Shown: one piece after another, positions 47,667 through 58,717 of the stretch
How the letters are laid out: each line of letters begins with the position of its first letter
Position numbering within the stretch: the stretch's first letter is position 1
Assembly (NCBI GenBank): GCA_014607495.2
Contig: CP053167.1
Span: 6,696,001 to 6,760,000, forward strand
Source of the DNA: Carposina sasakii
Taxonomy: Eukaryota > Arthropoda > Insecta > Lepidoptera > Carposinidae
Length of the DNA: 64,000 nucleotides
Direction of reading: 5' to 3'
Translations under genes and position numbers: made by a program
Notes under the pieces: model-generated
Databases searched by the model: none
Seen by the model: only the letters and a program-made list of their open reading frames with translations
Told to the model about the DNA's origin: nothing

Positions 47667-47925
47667 ATCATCATTAGCCTATTGCAGTCCACAGCTGGAC
47701 GTAGGCCTCCCCCGGGGCACGTCACAAGACTGGCATGGGGGTGTTTGCCCATAGTCACCGCGCTGGGCAGGCGGGTTGGTGACCGCAGTTTGTATTCTGG
47801 ACTATTTTGTCCACACGGGAGGCGCTGCTGCCCACCTCCCGGGAACCCTTAATCGCCTCGTATAATACAGGCAGACATGGGGTGGTACGAATTCTACTCT
47901 GCCGGCACTACGCGGCTAAGTGATA
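47667..47925 (-). repeat. RTE-type LINE 3' tail, copy B
   Basis: Reverse copy of 757-1010. It begins CATCATCATTAGCCTATTGC, contains the GGCGGGTTGGTGACCGCAG block and ends CTGCCGGCACTACGCGG. It sits exactly where repeat XY breaks off, so it probably inserted into it. Confidence 0.65.
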
Positions 47926-47939
47926 AGTTGTTATAACCT

Positions 47940-50900
47940 AAAATTTCAGCTGACTCCAGAAATAATTCTAGTCATCAAATATCATTATTACATTTATCTT
48001 TGTACCCTTATTCAATACATTATCAACCCAAATCGCACCTGAATGGGGATAATCTGCGATACTGTCACACTGACACAACGTGATGTCACCGGCAGCGCGG
48101 GACAGAACAAGTCAGCCTTGTGTGGTGCTGAATGATTAATGGGTTCTCACATTAGAGGGAGGGGTGGCTAGTGGGGCCAAAGAATAAGCGGTTGAAAAGC
48201 TGGCATCCGTGATTTATCACATTTCTCACCAGTCCACTGCTTAACACAGGCCTCCGCCAACAAAGTAACTAATAAAGATCATAATTCCGACCATAAGATC
48301 AGAATCTCTCGATTCCAAATACTCATTACAGTACAGCAAGCTAACCTGAGAGCGGAGCACGCAACTTTCATTCACATTTCACAAAAAGATTGTAAGAGTG
48401 ACATCTAGTGGCTTTATAGCAAAGAACTTTTCGATTCTCGCTCGTTTTCTGGCCGCACATACAATTTTAATAACATGTAGGTACGTCAATCGATTTGGGA
48501 TCCATCTCATGTCAACATTGTGTAAAGTTCAATAGGAAAAATGTTATACATAAATAAATCGAATGCCAATACCTCTAATGCCAATAAATCCTGTTTGGGG
48601 ATAATAGGGATGTATGTACTTGGGTACCATAATATTGAAATAAGTACATAATGTAACTACATAATTTTCAATTTAAAAAAAATCAGAACGGGCTAAATAA
48701 ATTTTAAAGGTAGAGTATCTCTAATTATTACATAGAGGAGAAATAATATCAAAGAAATCGATAATATACTGACTTCTTTCCTTCTATATAACACTATGTT
48801 TTTCTTCTAAGTATATTATTAAAGATCTCGTTTAAAAAAGATTTCAATTAAGAGATCTCATTCGAAAAATATTTTAATTGTGTTGTAAATATTCATGCCA
48901 TGTTCAAAACAGAGGCGCGACATTGATGAGTAAGTGGTAAAGTACCTACGAGTAAGTTGATTGTTCAGTTTCTTACTCTAATTGACTTTTACGATTTCAA
49001 GCAGAATTGTTATGGTGTATTTGCTTAGCTACTACAATATTTATGATACATCATATTTTAGCCATAAGTCTTATCTACTAAAACATTTTTTCTTTTTTTG
49101 TCTTACAATTAAGAATAGGAAGCAATAAAGCGAAATATTATTATAGGAAAACAAATCAAAGCGGTACAAAAAAAAACATCAATAAAACATTCTAAAAAGA
49201 TTTTTTTATACTAATAATTGCGTCGTTCTTTCTCAAATTTATATTCAAAAGATGCAAAAATATATATTTTCCTTAATTTTTAACAAGTAACTTAAGAGTG
49301 TAGAGGCTCGTGTAAGATATTTATGATCCCTTAGCTCCTCATTATCTAGGGGTGTGAAGTTTCTCCATGCAAGAATGTTCTAGATATTGGATCGCCACTT
49401 ATTTTCATACTAGTGATAATAAGCTCTGGTTTCTAAGAAAATCTAGGATTTTATGAGCAATAGCAATATATACCTATAGAAGATTTTTGATTAAAATTTC
49501 AATTTCTTATAAGAATGAACAATTATAAAAATATGTGGATTTTTTATTACACTAGTTGTGAACGTTATTTTAAATTTTTCTACAAAAAAAATTGCATCAG
49601 TGTCTACAATATAATTATCTTGTAAGAATTTTTATATAGACTAATTCCATGAAAAATCACACAAAATTTTCCTGTAAGCTCATTAGATTACCGCAATACC
49701 AAAATACTTAATAAAAAAAACTATTAAAAAGCAATTCAACTGTGTTAAAAATAACAAAATATCCCCTCAGAATGGACTGTCATAATCATTTTCAAGAGTA
49801 ATCTCTTCAAATGAAATATGTGCATTGTACGTGACTCTCACAGAGTATGACTACAATATTTATTTATACATTTAATATAAGTATTATAACGACTGTTGAA
49901 TGCATAAATTATGAAAACTAAACTGTTGGCAGTCAAAAAGTTGATATCTTTCCATCCGTAAAATAGTGACGTGTACACGCGTCTAAGTCTGGTCTTTTCT
50001 GTCATTTATTTTAAGATGCTCTCACTAAATCCATAGAGTGTGAACTTATAAAGATATATTTTCGAAAAATTATATACATCTAAAATAAACTATATACATA
50101 CATCCTCACAAACTTTCCCATTTATATCTAATATTAGTAATTTACAATCTACTAGTAAAGAATAGGATAATGAGTGCTTTTCTATATTTATACCTTTGCT
50201 AGGTCATTACGTCGTGCACCCTTTGTGCCTGAAATATCTTCAACTCGACTTTAATCAATAAACTTTTTAATTGTCGCCGCACCAAGAATGGTTTAATAAA
50301 TAAATTTAATTTCCTAATTGACGTAAACTGGTATAACGAAGGAAATAAATATAGTCTTTCTATTAAGCCTAGGTTTTGAACCCTATTGAACCTATCGGAC
50401 CGGGTCATAAAGTTAGGATGAAGAAGAGGTGGCATAGCTTCGCTGCTTTGGTGCAACAAAGTCACATCCAACTAGTATAATTTCAGTAAGAATTTGAAGA
50501 TTGGTTGTTTCGAAAAATGGCTGTTGGTCGTATAAAATATTTTGCTGCATTTGGAGTAATATTGTTACACAACTTCATAAAAATAGCTCTTACCCCGCAT
50601 GTGTGAATGCGCTATAAACTAAACTATGATGAGAGGAAAATTTCTGGCAATGATTGGTTTATACTACGCTGGATGCACTGTAGCAGGTTTAGCGAAAAAT
50701 GACAAATCCAGGATTTTTAAGTCCATTTTATTTTCACACAGTTATGTATATAAATATAACATAAAGACACCATTACAAGATGCGACTGCCAACAAGAGAC
50801 AGCGAAAAATGAATTGCCGTATATAGAGCTATTTTAACACTAACACTAAAAGTATGTTAATATTGATTATAGCACATCCTCTACACCCTTCGTTCATGGT

Positions 50901-51100
50901 CCCTTGTTACGATTACAATAAATAATTGTTGGACGTTTTAAGACGTCCTTAGACGTCCCAATTACAATTATGGTGGTTTGACTATGGGACAGTTATGTAT
51001 TAGACCCCACGCTGTTGCCATTGTATAAGAAGGATAGTTCAACGGTTTTATATAATTTTGGTTCGATTTACTTCTACAATTTTACTATTAAATATATATA
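47940..51100. other. AT-rich stretch with one GC-richer block
   Basis: The block at 48040-48190 is GC-richer without a frame. A short RTE-like piece (CAGTCCACTGCTTAACACAGGCCTCC) is at about 48230-48260. At 50930-50970 GACGTCC recurs within a short imperfect palindrome. No gene is supported. Confidence 0.3.
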
Positions 51101-51107
51101 TATTCAC

Positions 51108-51175
51108 ACGACTGTGTTCTCAAAATGTGGTAGCCAGAACTGTGGGATCATAAAGGAGGTCCCATAGCTACGTTT
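51108..51175 (-). repeat. Dispersed repeat XY, X part, copy 6
   Basis: GTAGCCAGAACTGTGGGATCATAAAGGAGGTCCC matches the X part beside the other MITE copies. Confidence 0.4.
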
Positions 51176-51205
51176 AGCTACTTACTTTTATTTTCCAAAT
51201 ATTCA

Positions 51206-51505
51206 TCATCTTCATCATCAGCCGGTTTCCAAAATATTAGGGTCCAAAGTTGAGTGAATAGACTGCGGTTTCTGCATAAATGCACATTGACGCGTGTAGC
51301 AAGATTTTTTCACGAGAAAATATTAATATCTGTCTATGAAAAAACTAGCATAAACACTGGACACTATAAATTTCGCCTGATCAAGTAATAAAAAAAACAA
51401 AAAAATTTACATCGTTTCCCAGCATTTTTTTTGGCATGAACTTACTTTATTTGATGTATAGAGAACGTACCCTTCGTTAAGGGTGGCAACGAAAAAACAC
51501 TCTGT
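51206..51505 (-). mobile_element. MITE family M, copy 3 (truncated)
   Basis: Runs from GGTTTCCAAAATATTAGGGTCC to CGTTAAGGGTGGCAACGAAAAAACA in the reverse direction. One terminal inverted repeat is missing on the left, where ATC/TCA triplet repeats take its place. Confidence 0.6.
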
Positions 51506-51689
51506 TTAACTATAGTAGGTAATTTAGTATTTTGTACTAATCATTTAAAAGCATATAAAATTTTTTGTAAGAGTTACTTAGTAAATTGTATTATATATAA
51601 CACACCCTTAGATTAATTGTATTTGTTGATTAATACTTGATTTTTTTTCCACACAATTCACAACACATTAACTTAGTCCCACATTAACA

Positions 51690-51862
51690 TTCATAAGGTC
51701 TTGTGTCGTGGTATATAAATATATAGATTAGTATAGAAACATCCATGACTCAGAAACAAACATGGATATTCATCATATCAATGTTTGCACATACCGGGAT
51801 TCGAACCCAGGACCTATGGCGTCGCAAGCAGGGTCACTACCTACTACACCAATCGGCCGTCA
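51690..51862 (-). mobile_element. tRNA-derived SINE
   Basis: On the minus strand it starts ACGGCCGATTGGTGTAGTAGG (A-box region). It continues to a B-box GGTTCGAATCC (51798-51808), then a tail with CATGGATGTTTCTATAC and AT-rich repeats. This matches my memory of a common lepidopteran SINE layout. The tRNA part is diverged and not a functional gene. Confidence 0.6.
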
Positions 51863-52219
51863 AATTAAAGAATACACCATAATAAAACTCTTATTACGCC
51901 TAACCGTTTTTTTTTTTTTCAGTAGTAGGTACTTATTCTTATTGAAGAACATAAATACCTATTAATATTTGAACAAAAAACGCCAGGAGCCCAATTTATT
52001 TACTAATTATGCTATAATAAATATAATTAATAATTTACGTCCTTACAAAAAGTACTACTGACTTACATAAGACAAATAACCTACATTAATGTATGTTAAG
52101 CAGGTACAATTAAAAAATTAAACACAATATGTCAAAGGATTACCTAATTAACCCCCACAAAAGGCAAAAAACACAGAAATTCGCATTACACATAAAAATA
52201 ACCAAACACACTTCACAAA

Positions 52220-52312
52220 GTGCAATCGACACAAGACACTTTACAACGGGTGTGCAATTGACACAAGACGCGTTATACAGGGTGTCCTATTGACTCGCAT
52301 CGTAATTACGGC
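52220..52312. repeat. 32-bp tandem repeat (two full units plus one degenerate)
   Basis: Units at 52220-52251 and 52252-52283 share GTGCAATYGACACAAGAC and CGGGT/AGGGT ends. A third, looser unit starts GTCCTATTGACTCGCATCG. The repeated ATTGAC/ATCGAC words could be binding sites. Confidence 0.55.
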
Positions 52313-52319
52313 GACACAA

Positions 52320-54700
52320 AGTCGTCGCGTCAAATGTTAAGAGTCTGTTAAGTACGTACCCACCACAATGCCTTTGACACTGACTTTGTCTCATTTAGAA
52401 TCATTTTAGGGTTCTGCAGCATGAAAATATAGATTTTAATTAAGGGTGTTAAATCATGTACAAATATGCAATGCAAGCATGTATGTAAAATAATAATTGT
52501 AATCCAAGACAATTAATTTAAAAAATGTTTGCATTTGAAAAATATTTGTATAAGTTTAAAAAATTATTTACTTATCTCTTTTTATTTTAATGATTTTTTA
52601 CTTTATATGAATTTTAGGGTATAACGTTGTAAAGCATTATGTAAATGCCGCAACTGCAAGCTAGATTAATAACTAAAATAATAACCAAAACAAAAGTAGA
52701 TTTAAAAACCTATTACATAAAACAATTGTTATATCTACGGAACCAAGTTTTGATTATTGTCCTATACACTTGTCCATTTTTTATGCTCGCAATTATCGCC
52801 CCCTGTATATTGAACAAACTTAACTGTACTATTTTTAAAACCTAAAATGAACTCAATCTCATTGTGATATAGTTTAAAATTTCATACTCAAGTGTAAAAA
52901 TTATATTTGTCAATGACATAGGATTGTGTTACATAAAGGAGGTGACAATTATGTATTGCTTCAAAATAATAATAATAATTTTAAAAATAATAAGACTTGT
53001 TTTGTTAGTTTTAAACAATGTTTATAAAGAAATTAATAGCGAAAGAATATTAAACATTGTCAGATGAATAACTAAATAGGTAGGTAAGTATGTCATTTTC
53101 TTGATTATACTGTAAAGATAATTAAATAATATATATTTACTGTTTGTTTCTTCATAGTGGTTTCATAATTATACAGTACGGCTTCTTGTAGCGTCACCAC
53201 ATAAAAAATATATTTTACGAGAAAAAAAATTAACCCCCGTTGTAATATTTTTCACGGCTCGACAATAAACATCGATAAAATTCTTAAGTTAAGGTACCTA
53301 ATTTTACACTAGTTTGCACCTATGGCGTAACAGGCAGGTTGAAATTGTGTGTTACATGACCAGCACGCTTTTCACCAGCGTAAATTTTTATCCAAATAAA
53401 TAAAATCAACATAGCAAAATTTGTATAACCAGTAGTAAAAGTAAAGGAGAGTTCCACAATTACATTTACCACCCCTGACCGCCATAGATAATTCATCGAC
53501 ACCAATCATATATTTTTATGACACCTATCGTATTACACTAGAAAGAAACCACTCACTAAATAATTCAGAACAACACTGACCTAACCAATACTGGAATGAA
53601 AAACCACAATAAACATAAACAAGGGGGTAGTTCGACTAAAAATTTCACTAAAACAAACTTACATTTGTCATTCAGAGCGGCGCCACTGTGAATAAAACTC
53701 TAAATACTTTATTTGAGAAAAACTTAGTTCAGGCTTCTGTTGTGGGGTAAAAATGTGAATTCATATAGAGTGGTTGGTCCATTCATATTTAATTGAACCA
53801 TGGTCGGTGGTTTATGAGTCTCTATGGGCCTTAAGGGTGATTTTTACTTTTTTTTTTCGAATGCCCGATAGGCTGAAGTAGTATTGTGAAGAGGACAGTA
53901 AGCGATTGCTAGTGCAACATGGACAAGACTGGGAAAAATACTCTTAATTAAAAAAATATTTTTTGATGAAGAAATTTTTTAATAATAGAAATTAAAGCAT
54001 AATGCGGACGAGAGATACTCGTTAAAGTAATACGTAGCCTAAATTTAATATACAAGCACTAATAGTAGTCTCAAAAAAGTCCGTAGACGATGCACAGTTA
54101 TCTAATGAGACGTAAATACTTTCTTTAAAACACATATCCCATATAATTTATAGTTGACTCAAACCTCTAACTTACGTAAAAAAAAACACAAAGTACCATA
54201 TAGGTACTATCATCTCTCAATCAAGTGTTCTTATAGGAAAGTTATCACCAGGAATACGAGTGTAAGTATAGATAAATACTGCAGCTATTGAGGGTAATAC
54301 TAAAGAATCAGATTATTGCTTGCATGTCCACACAATTCCTAACACCGAATACATCCAGCGCACCATATCGTAGAAAAAATACGCGAAATAATATTGAAAA
54401 GCGATAAAACGGGAGTGCGGTACCGCTATAAAACACGGACAAACACGGGGGATAATCGAAGCGAGCTCATTGTGAATACTTTACGAGAGTCGTAATATTT
54501 TATATTTTTATAAAAGCTTTCGAGCGAACTTTTGTACGATCTTTATACGACTAAACATCGAGTTTATCTACACAATTGGTTGTGTAGACGTTTTATAAAT
54601 AGCGTCATAAGTATGAAGACTTTAATCAAAGTTATGCAAATATAAATAAAAAGTATAAAACAATACCATACATACTTATATTAATAAAGGAAATATTTTG
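52320..54700. other. AT-rich stretch, nothing recognised
   Basis: Short frames only, with no shared repeats or splice-supported exons. Confidence 0.4.
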
Positions 54701-54707
54701 TTGTTAT

Positions 54708-55041
54708 CTATCTATACATATAATAAAAATGTAACGGGTCGCTGTCTGTACATGGAAGGTATGAGAAAAAAATATTATAGGAGACCTTTGTCAACGCAAT
54801 AGAACCCAAAACGATGGTTTTTGGAATTTTTGTCTGTTTGTCGGTTTGTCTGTGCGTTTGTGCACGCTAATCTCATAAACAGCTGAACCGATTTCGATGC
54901 AGTTTTCAGGAATATATTGTGACAGGTCCCACTTAACATATAGGCTACTTTTTATCCCAGGAAAAAGTTTATATCCCGGATAATTTCGACATTTTGTTTT
55001 TTCTGTAGTCAACGCGGACGGAGTCGCGGGCGTCCACTAGT
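54708..55041 (+). mobile_element. Helitron-like element, family A, copy 2
   Basis: Starts around TCTATACATATAATAAAAATG and ends in the GC hairpin GCGGACGGAGTCGCGGGC, then GTCCACTAGT. The TC start and the hairpin plus CTAG end, with no terminal inverted repeats, fit Helitron-type termini. Partner copy at 5112-5456. Confidence 0.55.
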
Positions 55042-55204
55042 TATAACTACATTCCTACTTTTCTCTAGACATAAAGATGCAAGTGTTATATAAAACGACT
55101 ATAACTTTTTTCCATTTTATAAATAAATTAGAAAAAAGTGTGGCTTATTGAAGATGAAATATATATTTTTCAATTTATTAATAAATTAAAAATAATTCTT
55201 CTAT

Positions 55205-55475
55205 GCTGCTCTGGGAGTGAAAAAAAAACGTACAATACTACAGCTGCTTCTCTTCCCTGGCATACTGTACAAATCAGTAGAGGGACGAGAGGGTCTTGGT
55301 GTTTTGTAGGCGATGGGCTGACTCCACTACTAACCGAACTTGTACATCTCAACTATACCCTTAAAATTGGTCAGAAGTGGCACCATGTGGTTCTATCGGC
55401 CCTTGGTGCTCTGCTTACCCCGTAAGGGATAAAGGCGTGATTATATGTATGAATGTATGTGTGTAATAAAAAATA
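55205..55475 (+). repeat. Dispersed repeat remnant with coding-like segment
   Basis: One frame reads RGTRGSWCFVGDGLTPLLTE, then WHHVVLSALGALLTP before TAA, followed by GGCGTGATTATATGTATG and TATG repeats. I recall very similar strings in many lepidopteran repeats. No function is known to me; it is old and lacks a start. Confidence 0.45.
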
Positions 55476-55479
55476 AACC

Positions 55480-57370
55480 AGGTTAGATGGCTGTACGATG
55501 ACTGGCGATAAATAAATAATGACAATAGATTAAATTAGTTACTTAACAATGCGACAATGATAACTTTACTCTACACGTCTAAGATCCCAGCATTTATCTA
55601 ACAAATGTTAGACATTTCTAACACCCATAAATAACATTATAATCCTTAAATCGTTGAAAATACGAATCGACATTGTAAATCTACTCTGTACATTCTATTA
55701 GCGATCATATGAGATATTTGATAGTTTGATATACATCGCTCGCTATACACAAATTTTATTTGATTATTTTTATCAAGCGAAATATAAAACCAATATCAAA
55801 CGAGATTCTTATCCAGAAAACCAAAATATTTAACCCTCTGCATATTCTCTTAAATGCTTAAAGGGAACTCAGAAATAAAAAGATATTTTAATTGCAGTAA
55901 AAATAAATGTGCTATAAGTATACACTTAAATTTCTAAATCTTTGCATCAAAATATATATTTTCTAATAAACATGTGAAATGGGTTAAATTTATCGTGATG
56001 AATACATAACACACATATATTGCAACGTATTATATGAGCCATTCGTACTAGAGCAGCAATGGACACAATACACTCTAAAACTGACGCAAAACACTCTCAC
56101 ACAAATATATCAGTACAGGCGCGAACAAAAGTGCGGGAATAGTAATCCCGGTATTGTTACTGGGATCCAATTTAAAATTCTTTGAAAATGTCAAACAAAG
56201 CCAGATTGATTATGTCTTTGATTGATTTAAATCTATTTTATAGTGGCATGCAATTTGGACAAGAGTTTTAGGTTTGAAGCGTTAAATTGTATTTGATGGC
56301 ATTAGAAAACTATTATAAAGCTATTACAGAACAACACAATTCATAGTAAACTTTTAGCACTTTGAAATTTCACTGTGTAGGCAGGTAGAGTCGATAAAGA
56401 ATCTTAGGAAAGTTCCCTCTGGTAAAACTAAAGACTTATCACTGATCTTAACATAATATTAACTCTTCAAATCTGTCTACCCATTTATAAGAAAACAGGC
56501 GAAAGTAAGTAATAGACAATATTATATTTTAAAATAGCGCTATAAGATCTTTTATTACATATTTTACAAAACGATAAAGTCTTATAGCATTATCAAAGAA
56601 TCACTCAATTCCAATCTTAAAACTTAAATACAACAATATAAGATTACGTTCAGACAAAACATGAATAATTCACTGTAACTAACTACACTAGATCAAGCAA
56701 ACGACGCCAAGAACTTTCCAAACCAATTACTAAGTCAGCTCATTATTACTGAATGAAGCCGCAATTGTATTTCAGTATCAATTCAAAGCTTTCTTTTTGC
56801 CAACCGCCTTCCTGTGGACCGATGCCAAGATTTCAACTCAGAACCTCATCTATCTCCGTTACACGTAGAGTACTTTCATATCTCCATCCTGTATCATCAT
56901 CCAGAATTCTCTGAATGAAAGTTTCAGTTCTACCTTTTGTAATGCCATCAGATCTTGAGCCAACGTGCTGTGGGTATGTGGTAATGAGAGACCTAACATC
57001 ATATTTAAGGGGTCAGCCATCAGTCAAGCGTGATCTGAACCGGTCATCTTACGTTATGGTACTTTAAGATGATTTAGGTGCTATAAGAGTGGATGCTTCC
57101 TCCATTATACAGGTACAGGTGTTTTAATGGCGACATTACACTATATTAACATTGTTTATGAACATAGAGTATTAAATAGATAGAATTGAATAGGTTTTTA
57201 TTGATTTCTGAGCTGTGCTCATTCGCTTTATTACCTAATTACAAATTATAAGTACCTATAGATACGAGTACACTCCTAATGTTTTAAAAACTGATAGTTT
57301 TATAAAACAGCTATACCTAAATAAAACATTGGGTATAATAATTTGCGTAAGGTATGGAGGTAAGACAAGT
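55480..57370. other. AT-rich stretch, nothing firm
   Basis: A weak match to the Y repeat lies at about 56400-56450 (CTTATCACTGATCTTAA). The moderately GC-richer 56760-57070 has no open frame. Confidence 0.3.
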
Positions 57371-57379
57371 TTATGCACA

Positions 57380-57728
57380 TACAGGATATTTTTTCGTTGC
57401 TACCCTTAACGAAGGGTACGTAATTAATGCCAAAAAAATGCTGGGAAACGATGTAATTTTTTTTTAATTGCTTGATAGGGCGAAATTTATAGTGTCCAGT
57501 GTTTATGCTAGTTTTTTCATAGACAGATATTAATTATTTCTCGTGGAAAAATCATGCTACACGCGTCAATGTGCATTTATGCAGCAAAACGCAGTCTATT
57601 TACTAAACTTTGGACCCTAATATTTTGGAAACCAACTTCCCAGGTATGTTTCCATGGAGAAAAATGATCGTGATGAAGAGGAGATTCCGTAGTTTTCGGG
57701 AACGTTGACGACAAAAAATCATTATGTA
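57380..57728 (+). mobile_element. MITE family M, copy 4
   Basis: Starts TACAGGATATTTTTTCG and ends AAAAAATCATTATGTATA, the latter decayed. Internal blocks match the other copies. Confidence 0.6.
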
Positions 57729-57929
57729 TATAGCTACAAAATGAGATAGCAGAACTGCAGGACCACATTGGAGATCCTAGAGGTACGAGATCCTTAAGGA
57801 TAGCGGAGTCAGATATAAATTATCAGTCACAAGCTACTAGCTCATCGTCTGAGAGAACACCCCTGAATTCCTTAGTCGACTCTTACGACATGCACGGAAG
57901 GAGATGCTGCTGATATATTCTAGTGAAGC
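57729..57929 (+). repeat. Dispersed repeat XY, longest copy
   Basis: X (GATAGCAGAACTGCAGGACCAC...GAGATCC) runs straight into Y (ATCAGTCACAAGCT...TTCCTTAGTCGACTCTTACGACATG), which shows they are one ~200-bp repeat. It directly abuts MITE copy 4. Confidence 0.55.
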
Positions 57930-58164
57930 CCAGCAAGAGCAAAAGTATTATTTTTTTCAGCGCAAATATAATTATACAAATGTCCGCTAGATATTTTCTA
58001 ACCTAAATAGAAATTCAACAAACCTTACAAAGAAAAGGCCACAAGTGAATCTCAAACGGAAACAATATAGAAGTTAATACATATAATATAAGTACTCATT
58101 ATTAATAATGTAGATTTCGCGCCAAGTTTGAGCATTTCCAATATCGATACCGGAAATTTCAATT

Positions 58165-58500
58165 GTCGTAAAGGACATTTTACCTAAAATGAGTTATTTA
58201 TATATTTGGAATCAGCGTCGCGAGCTCTACGGAATGGCATATTTAAAATTGTCATATCTCTTAAAAAAAATCCTTTACGACCTAGATTTTCAGTAGCTAT
58301 AAATATACTTTTTTAAATATTTAGGACATATGGTAAAAATATTTTTTGGTAGGCGTCGTAAAGGTGCATTTTTATTATTTATGAGGTTGTAATTATGTTA
58401 TATGATAATCGGAAACCATTACGACCTGTCTATTCTTTATTATAATATTCGTAATTATGGTGTAAAGGCCGTTTGTTATTTTGATGTCCTTTACGACCCT
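58165..58500. promoter_or_regulatory. Alternating TCGTAAAGGAC motif array, part 1
   Basis: Six motif sites in strictly alternating orientation: 58165 (+), 58271 (-), 58355 (+), 58418 (-), 58459 (+), 58486 (-). The best copies read GTCGTAAAGGACAT; weaker ones keep TAAAGG or TTACGACC. The array ends about 220 bp before the start codon of exon 1. Such clusters suit subterminal transposase-binding repeats or promoter elements. Confidence 0.6.
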
Positions 58501-58529
58501 AATTTTAAGCGATCATTTCTAATACCTAC

Positions 58530-58717
58530 GGCGCGCGCAGCGTGAAGAAATATGCAACAAGTTACGAGTTGTAATAACAAGTGGCGCTCGGGCTCGGACA
58601 CGAGGCGATGCGCAGGATAACGGGGGTGTAAGTAACGGGTGCGGGAGGAGCGTGACCCATACGATTCACTTTGCAAAGTCAGTTCGCGCGCAAACGTTAG
58701 TTGGTGTTGTTTGTTTT
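58530..58717 (+). promoter_or_regulatory. CpG-rich putative promoter and 5' UTR
   Basis: Much richer in CG dinucleotides than the surrounding DNA. It contains an arthropod initiator-like TCAGTT (58679-58684) about 37 bp before the first ATG. No TATA box is at the usual distance. The minus-strand open frame over this block is explained by its base composition. Confidence 0.4.
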
